DNA from: Pyxidicoccus sp. MSG2
GTDB taxonomy: Bacteria > Myxococcota > Myxococcia > Myxococcales > Myxococcaceae
Direction of reading: 5' to 3'
Length of the DNA stretch: 64,000 nucleotides
Assembly: GCF_026626705.1 (NCBI RefSeq)
Contig: NZ_JAPNKC010000001.1
Span: 4,278,001-4,342,000 of the forward strand
Of the stretch, positions 55,911 through 64,000 are shown one piece after another (the first letter of the stretch is position 1; every line of letters starts with the position of its first letter). The translations under genes were made by a program, and so were the position numbers. Under the pieces are notes generated by a model. The model did no database searches and had not been told where the DNA came from. It worked only from the letters and a program-made list of their open reading frames with translations.

Positions 55911-58637
55911 ATGCACTACCGAAGTGTGAGAAGCAGATGTGTCACGGGGCTCGTGGCGTGGATGACGCTTGCCGCATGTGGTGAAGCGCCCCAGGCGTCG
56001 CAGGCTCCCGAGGCGGAGTCTCCAGAAGTCGCGGCGCAGGCCCTGGCCACCGGGCCGGACTTCGTCGTGACGTCGGTGACGGGGCCCACGAGCGTGTCGC
56101 CCTATCAGCCGCTGTCCCTCTCGGTGCGGGCCTGCAACCAGGGCACGCTGCCGGGCAGCGCCGTCGTGGAGCTGTACCTGTCGAGCGACAACGTCATCAC
56201 CCCCAACACGCCGACCACTCCCTCCCCTGACTTCATGGCGGGGTACGTCTTCATGAACCTCGGCGTCGGCGAGTGCCGGACGGAGCAGGTGCGGGCCTCC
56301 TCCCCGATGGGCGCCGATGCGACGTACTACCTGGGCGCCGCCGCGGACCCGATGAACGCGCTGCCCGAGACCAAAGAAAACAACAACCTCCGGCTGGGGA
56401 GCCGCATCGGCGTGGGCTACCTGCCGGACCTGGTGGTGTCCTCCGTCACGGGCCCCACCAGCCTCCAGCCGTATCAGACGCTCTCCGCCTCCGTGGTGGT
56501 GTGCAACCAGGGCACCCTGCCCGGCCAAGGCGTGCTGGAGCTCTACCTGTCCCAGGACGCGGTCATCACCCCGCCCGTCCCGCCGAACCCGACCACCGAC
56601 GTGCCCGTGGGGAGCGTGTACCTGCAGATGCTGCAACCGGGCCAGTGCCGGACGGAGCAGGTGGCGGGCTGGACCTCCGTACCCGCCGAGGCCGTCTGGT
56701 ACCTGGGCGCCGCGGTGGACCCGGGCAACTCCACCGTCGAGTTCATCGAGGACAACAACACCCGCGCGGGCAACCGCATCGGCGTGGGCTACCGGCCGGA
56801 CCTGGTCGTCACGGCCCTCACCGGGCCCACGAGCGCGCTGCCGGGCGAACTCGTCAGCCTCACCGCGACGGTGTGCAACCAGGGCACGCAGTCGGGCAGC
56901 GCGCCGGTGGAGTGGTACCTGTCCCAGGACACCGTCATCACCCCCAACGGCTCCACGGACTATTACATGGGAAGCTCCTCCTTCCTCTTCCCGCTCAACC
57001 CGGGACAGTGCGAGACGCGGACGTTCGCGACGACCGTGCCCTCCAACTTCCAGGGCACGTACTACGTGGGCGCCGTGGTGGACCCGGCCAACGGCCTCCA
57101 GGAGTTCTTCGAGGACAACAACACCCGCGTGAGCAGCCGCATCGGGTTCGGCAATGCGCCTGACTTCGTGGTGTCGTCCGTCTCGGGCACCACCACCGTG
57201 CAGCCCGGCGGTGGCATCAGCGCGACGGTCCGCGTGTGCAACCAGGGGACGGCGTGGGACTCCGCCGACGTGGAGCTGTACCTGTCGCAGGACTCCGTCA
57301 TCACCCCGACGACGACGCCGGGCCCGGGCTCGGACCAGCCGGTGGGCGTGGGCCACGTCGACCTCGCGGCCGGAGCGTGCGGCACGGTGACGGTGACAGG
57401 GGGCGCGAACACGGAGGGCACCTTCTACCTGGGCGCCGTCGTGGACCCGCGCGGATGGAGGACCGAGCTCTTCGAGGACAACAACACCCGCGCGGGCAAC
57501 CGCATCGGCGTGGGCTACCGGCCGGACTTCGTGGTGACGTCCGTCACCGGGCCCGCGAGCGCGGCGCCGGGCCAGTCCTTCAACGTCACGGCGACGGTGT
57601 GCAACCAGGGCACCGTGCCTGGGTACACCACCGTGGAAATCTACCTGTCGCAGGACTCGGTCATCACGCCGCACAACGGCCCCGGCTCGACCACCGACTA
57701 CCACATCGGCCAGATATACACGGGCATGCTCGAACCGGGCGTGTGCCAGACGATGACCCTCCCCGCCTCCGGCGGGGGACCGATGGATGGCACGTACTAC
57801 CTGGGCGCAGCCGCGGACCCGGGCGGCGTGGACACCGAGCTGTTCGAGGACAACAACACCCGCACGGGCAGCCGCATGGGGTTGGGCTACCGGCCGGACT
57901 TCGTGGTGACGTCCTTCACGGCGCCCGCGAGCTCGAGGCTCTCCCAGCCGTTCAACGTCACGGCGACGGTGTGCAACCAGGGCACTCAGGCGGAGTCCGC
58001 CGGGGAGGTGGAAATCTACCTGTCCAAGGACTCGGTCATCACCCCGAGCCAGTATGGCCCCGGGCCGGACTTCAACGTGGGCTACGCCCCCATCGACATG
58101 CTCGCCCCGGGCCAGTGCCAGACGGTGACGATCTCCACGTCCCAGAACGTCGAGGAAGGCGTCTGGTACCTGGGCGCCGTGGTGGACCCGCGAAACATGA
58201 GGATGGAGTTCCTGGAGGACAACAACACCCGCACGGGCGGCCGTATCGGCATCGGTGACCGGCCGGACTTCGTGGTGACGTCCGTCACCGGGCCCGCGAG
58301 CACGCAGCGGGGCCAGTACTTCACCGCCTCGGCGCGCGTGTGCAACCAGGGCACCCGGGACGGAAGCACCGACCTGGAGCTGTACCTGTCCGAGGACACC
58401 GTCATCACCCCGTACGGGCCGTCCACGCCCACGTCCGACCTCTCCGTGGGCCTCGTGTTCATCGGCAGTCTCGCGCCAGGCCAGTGCCAGACGGTGTCGG
58501 TCAATGCCTACGCGGGCTACAGCCTGTATGGCTCGCTCTACCTGGCCGCCCTCGTGGACTCGCACGGCCCCAGCGGCAACGAGCTGATTGAAGACAACAA
58601 CACCCGCGTGGGTGGCCGCGTCAACGTCCTGCCCTGA
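55911..58637 (+). CDS. Lipoprotein with seven CARDB repeats
   Basis: The 908-residue protein has a lipobox (MTLAAC) and then seven tandem CARDB (cell adhesion-related, bacterial) domains of about 120 residues each. Each begins near PDFVVTSVTGP or a variant and includes CNQG, a VELYLSQDSVITP segment, TYYLGA and EDNNTR at its end. CARDB domains adopt immunoglobulin-like folds and often bind partners or carbohydrates. Repeats 1-7 differ in detail but are so similar that recent duplication and exchange are likely. It is a surface protein; the ligand is unknown. ATG 55911 has GAGGTGAAGAG upstream. Confidence 0.88.
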   Translation: MHYRSVRSRCVTGLVAWMTLAACGEAPQASQAPEAESPEVAAQALATGPDFVVTSVTGPTSVSPYQPLSLSVRACNQGTLPGSAVVELYLSSDNVITPNTPTTPSPDFMAGYVFMNLGVGECRTEQVRASSPMGADATYYLGAAADPMNALPETKENNNLRLGSRIGVGYLPDLVVSSVTGPTSLQPYQTLSASVVVCNQGTLPGQGVLELYLSQDAVITPPVPPNPTTDVPVGSVYLQMLQPGQCRTEQVAGWTSVPAEAVWYLGAAVDPGNSTVEFIEDNNTRAGNRIGVGYRPDLVVTALTGPTSALPGELVSLTATVCNQGTQSGSAPVEWYLSQDTVITPNGSTDYYMGSSSFLFPLNPGQCETRTFATTVPSNFQGTYYVGAVVDPANGLQEFFEDNNTRVSSRIGFGNAPDFVVSSVSGTTTVQPGGGISATVRVCNQGTAWDSADVELYLSQDSVITPTTTPGPGSDQPVGVGHVDLAAGACGTVTVTGGANTEGTFYLGAVVDPRGWRTELFEDNNTRAGNRIGVGYRPDFVVTSVTGPASAAPGQSFNVTATVCNQGTVPGYTTVEIYLSQDSVITPHNGPGSTTDYHIGQIYTGMLEPGVCQTMTLPASGGGPMDGTYYLGAAADPGGVDTELFEDNNTRTGSRMGLGYRPDFVVTSFTAPASSRLSQPFNVTATVCNQGTQAESAGEVEIYLSKDSVITPSQYGPGPDFNVGYAPIDMLAPGQCQTVTISTSQNVEEGVWYLGAVVDPRNMRMEFLEDNNTRTGGRIGIGDRPDFVVTSVTGPASTQRGQYFTASARVCNQGTRDGSTDLELYLSEDTVITPYGPSTPTSDLSVGLVFIGSLAPGQCQTVSVNAYAGYSLYGSLYLAALVDSHGPSGNELIEDNNTRVGGRVNVLP
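56062..58637. repeat. Seven tandem about 360-bp units inside the CARDB gene
   Basis: Each unit encodes one CARDB domain; repeated blocks such as AACAACACCCGC recur at every unit end. Copies are close enough in DNA to recombine or misassemble. Confidence 0.85.
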
Positions 58638-58652
58638 GTCGCGCACGGTGGC

Positions 58653-58678
58653 TCGTGGAAGGAACGTTCCTTCCACGA
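58653..58678. terminator. 26-bp perfect palindrome between convergent genes, copy 2
   Basis: TCGTGGAAGGAAC followed by its exact reverse complement, with no loop nucleotides. It lies between the ends of the CARDB and gluconokinase genes, so a bidirectional terminator is possible. It shares the sequence of copy 1 at 44231-44256. Confidence 0.6.
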
Positions 58679-58755
58679 TGCCTCGGGCCGCTGGGCGGGT
58701 TGATGCGCGCGGTGGAAGGCCCTCCTCTCGCGGTGCGGGAGGGGAGGGCCGGGCG

Positions 58756-59241
58756 TCAGAGCCCCAGTCCCTCGCGGAGGTGCTGCACCACCACGTCGGG
58801 CGGCGGCGACACGTCCACCTCCAGCGCGTCCGCGGGTATCTCCAGCGTGGCCAGCTGCGAGTCCAGGAGCGACGGCGGCATGAAGTGGCCGTGGCGCTGG
58901 GCCAGCCGGCGCGCCAGCACCTCCCGCGGCGCATTCAGGTACACCCACCGCATCCGCGAGGGGTCCACCTCCAGCACCGTCCGGTAGGAGCGCTTGAGCG
59001 CCGAGCACGCCATCACCAGGTCCTCGCCGCGCGCCAGCGCATCCTCCATCACCCCGCGCAGCACCTGGAGCCACGGCCACCGGTCCTCGTCCGTCAGCGG
59101 CACGCCCGCCGCCATCTTCGCGATGCTGGCCTTCGGGTGCAGGTCGTCCGCGTCCACGAAGCGCCAGCCCAGCGCGGCCGCCAGCGCCCGGCCCACCGTG
59201 GTCTTCCCCGCGCCCGAAACCCCCATGACGATGACGACCAT
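58756..59241 (-). CDS. gntK: Gluconokinase
   Basis: This 161-residue protein is a P-loop kinase of the GntK type. It phosphorylates gluconate to 6-phosphogluconate for the pentose phosphate or Entner-Doudoroff route. It has Walker A GVSGAGKTTVG (residues 8-18), DADDLHP (about 32), and the family segments NIAKMAAGVPLTDEDRWPWL (here SIAKMAAGVPLTDEDRWPWL), ALKRSYR and HFMPPSLLDSQLATLE. The start ATG 59239-59241 gives standard length. It is alone, converging on the CARDB gene. Confidence 0.93.
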   Translation of the reverse strand: MVVIVMGVSGAGKTTVGRALAAALGWRFVDADDLHPKASIAKMAAGVPLTDEDRWPWLQVLRGVMEDALARGEDLVMACSALKRSYRTVLEVDPSRMRWVYLNAPREVLARRLAQRHGHFMPPSLLDSQLATLEIPADALEVDVSPPPDVVVQHLREGLGL

Positions 59242-59347
59242 CTCGTGCGGCCTCCGGAGGCGGTGAAAAGCCCCGCCATCATTCGGCCATGGGCCCTCGC
59301 GCGCCACCCCATTTGACGCCGAATGCCCACCCCATCACGTCCTGGGA

Positions 59348-59370
59348 ATGTCAGACCCCCCAGGTACTCT
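59348..59370 (+). promoter_or_regulatory. PafBC-like damage promoter motif before the DNA ligase
   Basis: ATGTCAGAC (59348-59356), 8 nt, then TACTCT (59365-59370). It shares GAATGTCAGACCC and the exact spacing with the site at 29522-29544. The layout equals the actinobacterial PafBC promoter TTGTCRGTG-N8-TAnnnT. The gene start is 43 nt downstream. Confidence 0.65.
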
Positions 59371-59412
59371 TCCTTTCGTCGCCGCGAGAGACGCGGCACG
59401 GAGGGGGAAGTC

Positions 59413-60537
59413 ATGGCGGACATCGCGGACGGCGCGAAGCTCGAGCTCCAGGGTTCAGGTTCCAAGCCCTACATCCTCAAGAACACCGGCGGCGTGTACT
59501 CGTGCAGCTGCCCCGCGTGGCGCAACCAGTCGATTGCGATTGAGCGGCGCACCTGCAAGCACCTGCGCAAGGTGCGCGGGGACGCCGCCGAGGACGCGCG
59601 CACCGGCGCCGCCGCGTCCGGCACCGGCGCTGCTCCCGCCGCGAAGAGCGCGGGCAAGGCGAAGAAGGCCGGCGCATCTCCGGACGCCGCGGAGGCCAAG
59701 GAGGCCAAGGAGGCCAAGGACAAGGCCCCGCCGCTGCTGCTGGCGCACTCGTGGGAGACCGACGTCGACCTCACCGACTGGTGGATGAGCGAGAAGCTCG
59801 ACGGCGTGCGCGCGTACTGGGACGGCCAGCGCTTCTGGTCCCGCCTGGGCAACGAGTTCTTCGCGCCCGCGTGGTTCACCGCCGGGCTACCGGACTTCCC
59901 GCTCGACGGCGAGCTGTTCGGCGGCCGCAAGCGCTTCCAGCGCACGGTGAGCATCGTCCGCCGGCAGGACCGCAGCGACGACTGGAAGGAATTGTTCTTC
60001 GTCGCCTTCGACGCGCCGTCCGTGGACGCGCCCTTCGAGAAGCGGCTGGAGCACTGCCGCAAGTGGATGGAGGACGCGAAGCCCGCGTACGCGAAGTGGC
60101 ACACGCACGAGCGCTGCAAGGGCACGCCGCACCTGCGCGAGGAACTGGAGCGCGTGGAGGGGCTGGGCGGTGAGGGGCTCATGCTGCGCAAGCCGGGCTC
60201 GCGCTACGAGGCGGGCCGCTCGCACACGCTGCTCAAGGTGAAGAGCTTCAAGGATGACGAGGCGCGCGTCGTGGGCCACGTCGCGGGCGCGGGCCGGCAC
60301 AAGGGCCGCCTGGGCGCGCTGGAGGTGGAGCTGCGCAATGGCAAGCGCTTCAGCGTGGGCACCGGCCTGTCCGACGCCGAGCGCGAGGCCCCGCCGGCCA
60401 TCGGCACCGTCATCACCTTCCGCTACCAGGAGCTGTCCGACGACGGCGTGCCCCGCTTCCCCTCGTACGTGGGCGTGCGCATCGACGCGGCCCCGTTCGC
60501 CGCGGCGCCCAAGGCGAAGTCGAAGGCCCGCGCGTAG
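59413..60537 (+). CDS. ATP-dependent DNA ligase with an N-terminal SWIM zinc finger
   Basis: The 374-residue protein begins with a SWIM zinc finger (CSCPAWRNQ, then CKHLRKV, about residues 30-55). A Lys/Ala-rich linker (about 60-115) precedes a minimal ATP-dependent DNA ligase (about 120-370). Motif I EKLDGVRAYWDG carries the adenylated Lys. Motif III is LDGELFGGR, motif IV LFFVAFDA, and motif V EGLMLRKPGSRYEAGRSHTLLKVK (seen in parts). It would seal nicks in DNA repair; NAD-dependent LigA does replication in most bacteria. SWIM fusion is an unusual layout. The promoter motif suggests induction by DNA damage. Confidence 0.88.
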   Translation: MADIADGAKLELQGSGSKPYILKNTGGVYSCSCPAWRNQSIAIERRTCKHLRKVRGDAAEDARTGAAASGTGAAPAAKSAGKAKKAGASPDAAEAKEAKEAKDKAPPLLLAHSWETDVDLTDWWMSEKLDGVRAYWDGQRFWSRLGNEFFAPAWFTAGLPDFPLDGELFGGRKRFQRTVSIVRRQDRSDDWKELFFVAFDAPSVDAPFEKRLEHCRKWMEDAKPAYAKWHTHERCKGTPHLREELERVEGLGGEGLMLRKPGSRYEAGRSHTLLKVKSFKDDEARVVGHVAGAGRHKGRLGALEVELRNGKRFSVGTGLSDAEREAPPAIGTVITFRYQELSDDGVPRFPSYVGVRIDAAPFAAAPKAKSKARA

Positions 60538-60874
60538 CGGCGCGACGCCTCCCGCGCCCCCGGGTACAGTCCCCGGTCCGGTGGTCGACGGTGCGGCCTC
60601 ACAGTGCCCGCTGGCGAAAGGCAGGCGGGTTCAGCGAGCGGATGCGCGCACGAATGCGCTGGACGAAACGCGCGCGCGCCGTCTTCTTGGAATCCGGCAC
60701 ATACAGCAGACGACCTCCGGACGGGTGTGCGCTAGCGGTCATCGCAACAGCGCGAACCGGCGTCTCGTACCGGAGGCCATCGTCCCGGGACGGCGTGCGC
60801 GGTCTACAGACCAACGGTGCACATCCCCCGCGCGGACACGGGAGCCCGCATCCTGGTGTCTGCTTGAGCCGACC
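60538..60874. other. 337-nt gap without an identified gene
   Basis: This region between the ligase and the kinase holds no convincing ORF; both strands have open stretches with ordinary GC but no family. It is expected to contain the kinase promoter, not recognised. Confidence 0.5.
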
Positions 60875-62278
<1,404 letters not shown>

Positions 62279-62298
62279 GCCACAAGCAGGACGCGCGA

Positions 62299-62328
62299 GG
62301 GCCGCCCCCCGGTGAAGAGGGGCGGCCC
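62299..62328. terminator. Bidirectional terminator between convergent genes
   Basis: GGGCCGCCCC (62299-62308) pairs with GGGGCGGCCC (62319-62328) around a 10-nt loop. It lies between the stops of the kinase and the NTF2-like gene. Confidence 0.65.
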
Positions 62329-62348
62329 CGGTGCGCGTCCGGTGCGCC

Positions 62349-62966
62349 CTACTGCTTCGGCTTGTCCATGTCCTTGTCCGTCTCCGGGTACTGGGGCTCG
62401 CCGGAGCCGCCGACGCCGGAGGCCGGCTGGTCACCCCAGCCCGCCTCGAAGAAGCCCTTCCACTTCCACGCGTCGCCCTCCTTCACCAGGAGCCCGGCGT
62501 TGCGGCCGGTGCGCTTCACCCCGCCCACCGTCATGGTGAACTCGTCGGTGAAGGTGGCGAGCGAGTCGGACAGCACGGTGATGGTGCGCTTGTGCTTCAC
62601 GTCCTTGACCTCGGGCCCCTGCTCCATGGGGCCCTTCATCATCTCCGTGTACTTCTGCTGGTCGTACTCCTCGGCCTTCGGGACGCCCTTGCTGTCGTCG
62701 GTGGCCATGAAGATGGGGAACGAGCTCCGGGTGATGGTCGCCTGGAAGTCGCGCCGCTTCATGATGGCGTCCTCTTCATTGAGGAACGTCTCCACTTCCT
62801 TCTTCGTCTTGGACTCACTGGTCGGCTTGCGGGTCCACGGCCCCGACTTCGACAGGTCCATGGGCGCGCCCGAGCCGCCGGTGGCCGGGGGCGCTTCCTG
62901 CTCCTGGGCCCAGACGGGCGAGGTCAGCACGAGCGAGACGAGACACACTGCGATTCGACGCATCAT
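62349..62966 (-). CDS. Exported NTF2-like protein
   Basis: The 205-residue protein has a signal peptide (about 1-20: MRRIAVCLVSLVLTSPVWAQ). A region compatible with an NTF2/SnoaL-like or DUF4440 fold follows (about 53-180: EVETFLNEEDAIMKRRDF; KRTITVLSDSLATFTDEFTM; GLLVKEGDAWKWKGFF). The tail is Gly/Pro-rich. No active-site residues can be named. ATG 62964-62966 has GAGGAGGAAA upstream and beats the long upstream extension, which is GC-rich noise. It converges on the kinase gene, with a terminator between. The upstream ceramidase gene is on the same strand, 95 nt away. Confidence 0.7.
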   Translation of the reverse strand: MMRRIAVCLVSLVLTSPVWAQEQEAPPATGGSGAPMDLSKSGPWTRKPTSESKTKKEVETFLNEEDAIMKRRDFQATITRSSFPIFMATDDSKGVPKAEEYDQQKYTEMMKGPMEQGPEVKDVKHKRTITVLSDSLATFTDEFTMTVGGVKRTGRNAGLLVKEGDAWKWKGFFEAGWGDQPASGVGGSGEPQYPETDKDMDKPKQ

Positions 62967-63061
62967 GTGATTTCCTCCTCGCCCGAAGGTGGTGGCGGCC
63001 TGCGTCCCGGCAAGCCGGCCCACGACGGCCGCCCCGGACTGGAGGGCCTCCCGGGTGCGAG

Positions 63062-64000
63062 CTACCGCACGGAGAAGGCGCGCGACGCCCCCGAGTAGGG
63101 GCGCACGCGCCCATCCCACCCGGACTTCCAGTTCCCCTCGTGGACGAGCCGGTACGTGCCCGGCGCGGCGTCCGCGGGGACGTCCCACTCCACGGTGACG
63201 TAGGAGCAGGCCAGCGTGGGCACGCAGTTCTCCCGCCGCCACCGGTAGCGCGTCTCCCATGCGCTGTCGTCCGCCACGTCCCGCCAGGCGCCGTCCGGCT
63301 CCCGCCGCTGCACGCGCAGGTAGGTGCCCTCCAGGCGCAAGTCGTTCTTCGGGTGGCCGCCCCAGAAGGTGACGCTCACCGTGTCGCCCCGCGCGTAGGT
63401 GGCGCGTGCGTCGGTGACGATGTCACCGAAGTCCACCCACAAGAGCTTGTCGTCGAACACCACGCCCGGCTGGAGGCTCGTCTGCACGGAGCGTAGGTCC
63501 CGGGGCGTGGGGCCCGGCGGCACGGGCTGCCCGTCCCGCAGCGCCGCGGCGAGCCCGTCGAAGCCCTGCTGGAGCGCGGCCAGCGTCCACGGGCCGAAGT
63601 GCGTGGAGGCGCCCTCGTAGGCCTGGCGCGAGTACTCCTCGCGGGTGGCGACGTAGCCCGCGTAGTCGTTGGCGAGCCCGGCAATGACGACCTCCGTCAC
63701 GCCCATGGGGGCCAGCCGTTCCTGCACGGTGCGCCGCAGGCGGCGCCCGGCCATGGTCGTCAGCTCGAAGGGCACCGCCACCAGCGCCAGGTTGCCCACG
63801 GTGACGAGCTGCAGGGGCAGCACCTCGGGCGTCCACGGGTAGGGGCGCAGGCTGCCCGTCTCCAGCACAATCGGCTTCTCCCCCTGACAGGGCGTGGTGG
63901 TGACGGCGCAGGTGAACTGGCTCCAGAGGTCATGGATGGCGGCGCACGAGGCGCCCTCCGCGCCGAAGCCCGGCCCGTCCTCCGCGCCCGCGAGCATGGA
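63062..64000 (-). CDS. Neutral/alkaline ceramidase, C-terminal part (partial)
   Basis: The fragment (at least 311 residues, running off the right edge) is the C-terminal half of neutral/alkaline ceramidase, which splits ceramide into sphingosine and fatty acid. It shows FELTTMAGRRLRRTV, then GLANDYAGYVATREEYSRQ and YEGASTHFGPWTLAAL. The C-terminal immunoglobulin-like domain ends the protein (YLRVQRREPDGAWRDVADD; VEWDVPADAAPGTYRLVHEG). The N-terminal zinc site is outside the window. The enzyme is secreted in other bacteria. Confidence 0.88.
   Translation of the reverse strand, partial: SMLAGAEDGPGFGAEGASCAAIHDLWSQFTCAVTTTPCQGEKPIVLETGSLRPYPWTPEVLPLQLVTVGNLALVAVPFELTTMAGRRLRRTVQERLAPMGVTEVVIAGLANDYAGYVATREEYSRQAYEGASTHFGPWTLAALQQGFDGLAAALRDGQPVPPGPTPRDLRSVQTSLQPGVVFDDKLLWVDFGDIVTDARATYARGDTVSVTFWGGHPKNDLRLEGTYLRVQRREPDGAWRDVADDSAWETRYRWRRENCVPTLACSYVTVEWDVPADAAPGTYRLVHEGNWKSGWDGRVRPYSGASRAFSVR

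Noticed and set aside
55830-58934. A 1034-codon minus-strand open frame opposite the CARDB gene
   Set aside because: Its repeats mirror the CARDB repeats; composition is that of an antisense shadow.
60599-60840. Possible small ORF or transposon remnant in the ligase/kinase gap
   Set aside because: Both strands are open but neither shows a family motif, a ribosome site or ends typical of an element.

Overview
The window looks like chromosome from a myxobacterium of the Myxococcaceae (Myxococcus, Corallococcus or Pyxidicoccus type). The sequence is very GC-rich, so nearly every gene has long open frames on the opposite strand. The decisive marker is a complete pomY-pomZ-pomX cluster (25068-29225, minus strand), the division-site positioning system known from Myxococcus xanthus. 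PomZ here has 319 residues and carries G62, K66, D90 and K268 at the positions studied in M. xanthus. PomX starts with the basic peptide that includes K13 and R15. Two-component kinases, a Hanks-type kinase, a CHASE2 cyclase and many lipoproteins fit the same group.

Layout. 1-5.2 kb: DUF4286 protein, GNAT enzyme, the Ohr/OhrR peroxide module with a clear OhrR operator, a HipA-like kinase/DUF3037 pair, an EEP-family hydrolase and a DUF421 membrane protein. 5.3-7.8 kb: J-domain protein and a DUF2089-DUF4097 operon. 8-14.2 kb: M1 aminopeptidase, PAS histidine kinase, a small protein and a DUF3616 protein. 14.3-19.3 kb: lipoprotein, an ECF sigma factor whose anti-sigma partner is fused to TPRs and a CHAT protease domain, and TspO. 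19.4-24.9 kb: DUF924, then a CHASE2 adenylate cyclase/SH3/M48 protease operon and a DUF4382 lipoprotein. 25-29.2 kb: pomXZY. 29.6-35.3 kb: XRE regulator, desaturase with AraC regulator, histidine kinase, GST/PLD-like pair and TetR. 35.4-42.3 kb: two tandem aldehyde dehydrogenases, two bacterial PH proteins, an ABC-F ATPase and a LprI-like protein. 42.4-48 kb: B3/4 protein with a phosphotransferase, SGNH hydrolase, secreted protein, and serine hydrolase divergent from LysR. 48-48.3 kb: a small scar of mobile DNA. 48.4-54.1 kb: GNAT, a frameshifted dihydroxyacetone kinase, cNMP-binding and CBS proteins, and HxlR divergent from nitronate monooxygenase. 54.3-64 kb: S37 peptidase, a seven-repeat CARDB lipoprotein, gluconokinase, a SWIM-DNA ligase, a kinase-PilZ fusion, an NTF2-like exported protein and a ceramidase fragment.

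Most of the window is ordinary chromosomal housekeeping, signalling and envelope genes in short operons, many joined by ATGA overlaps. No rRNA, tRNA, CRISPR array or complete insertion sequence was seen. The items most worth following are: (1) the ECF sigma/zinc-finger-TM-TPR-CHAT pair, which suggests a sigma factor controlled by a membrane-anchored caspase-like protease; (2) two promoters, before a SWIM-DNA ligase and before an XRE regulator, that share ATGTCAGAC-N8-TAnnnT, the layout of actinobacterial PafBC-type DNA-damage promoters; (3) several perfect palindromes beside OhrR, LysR, HxlR, TetR and DUF2089 genes; and (4) a 26-bp palindrome present twice between genes.
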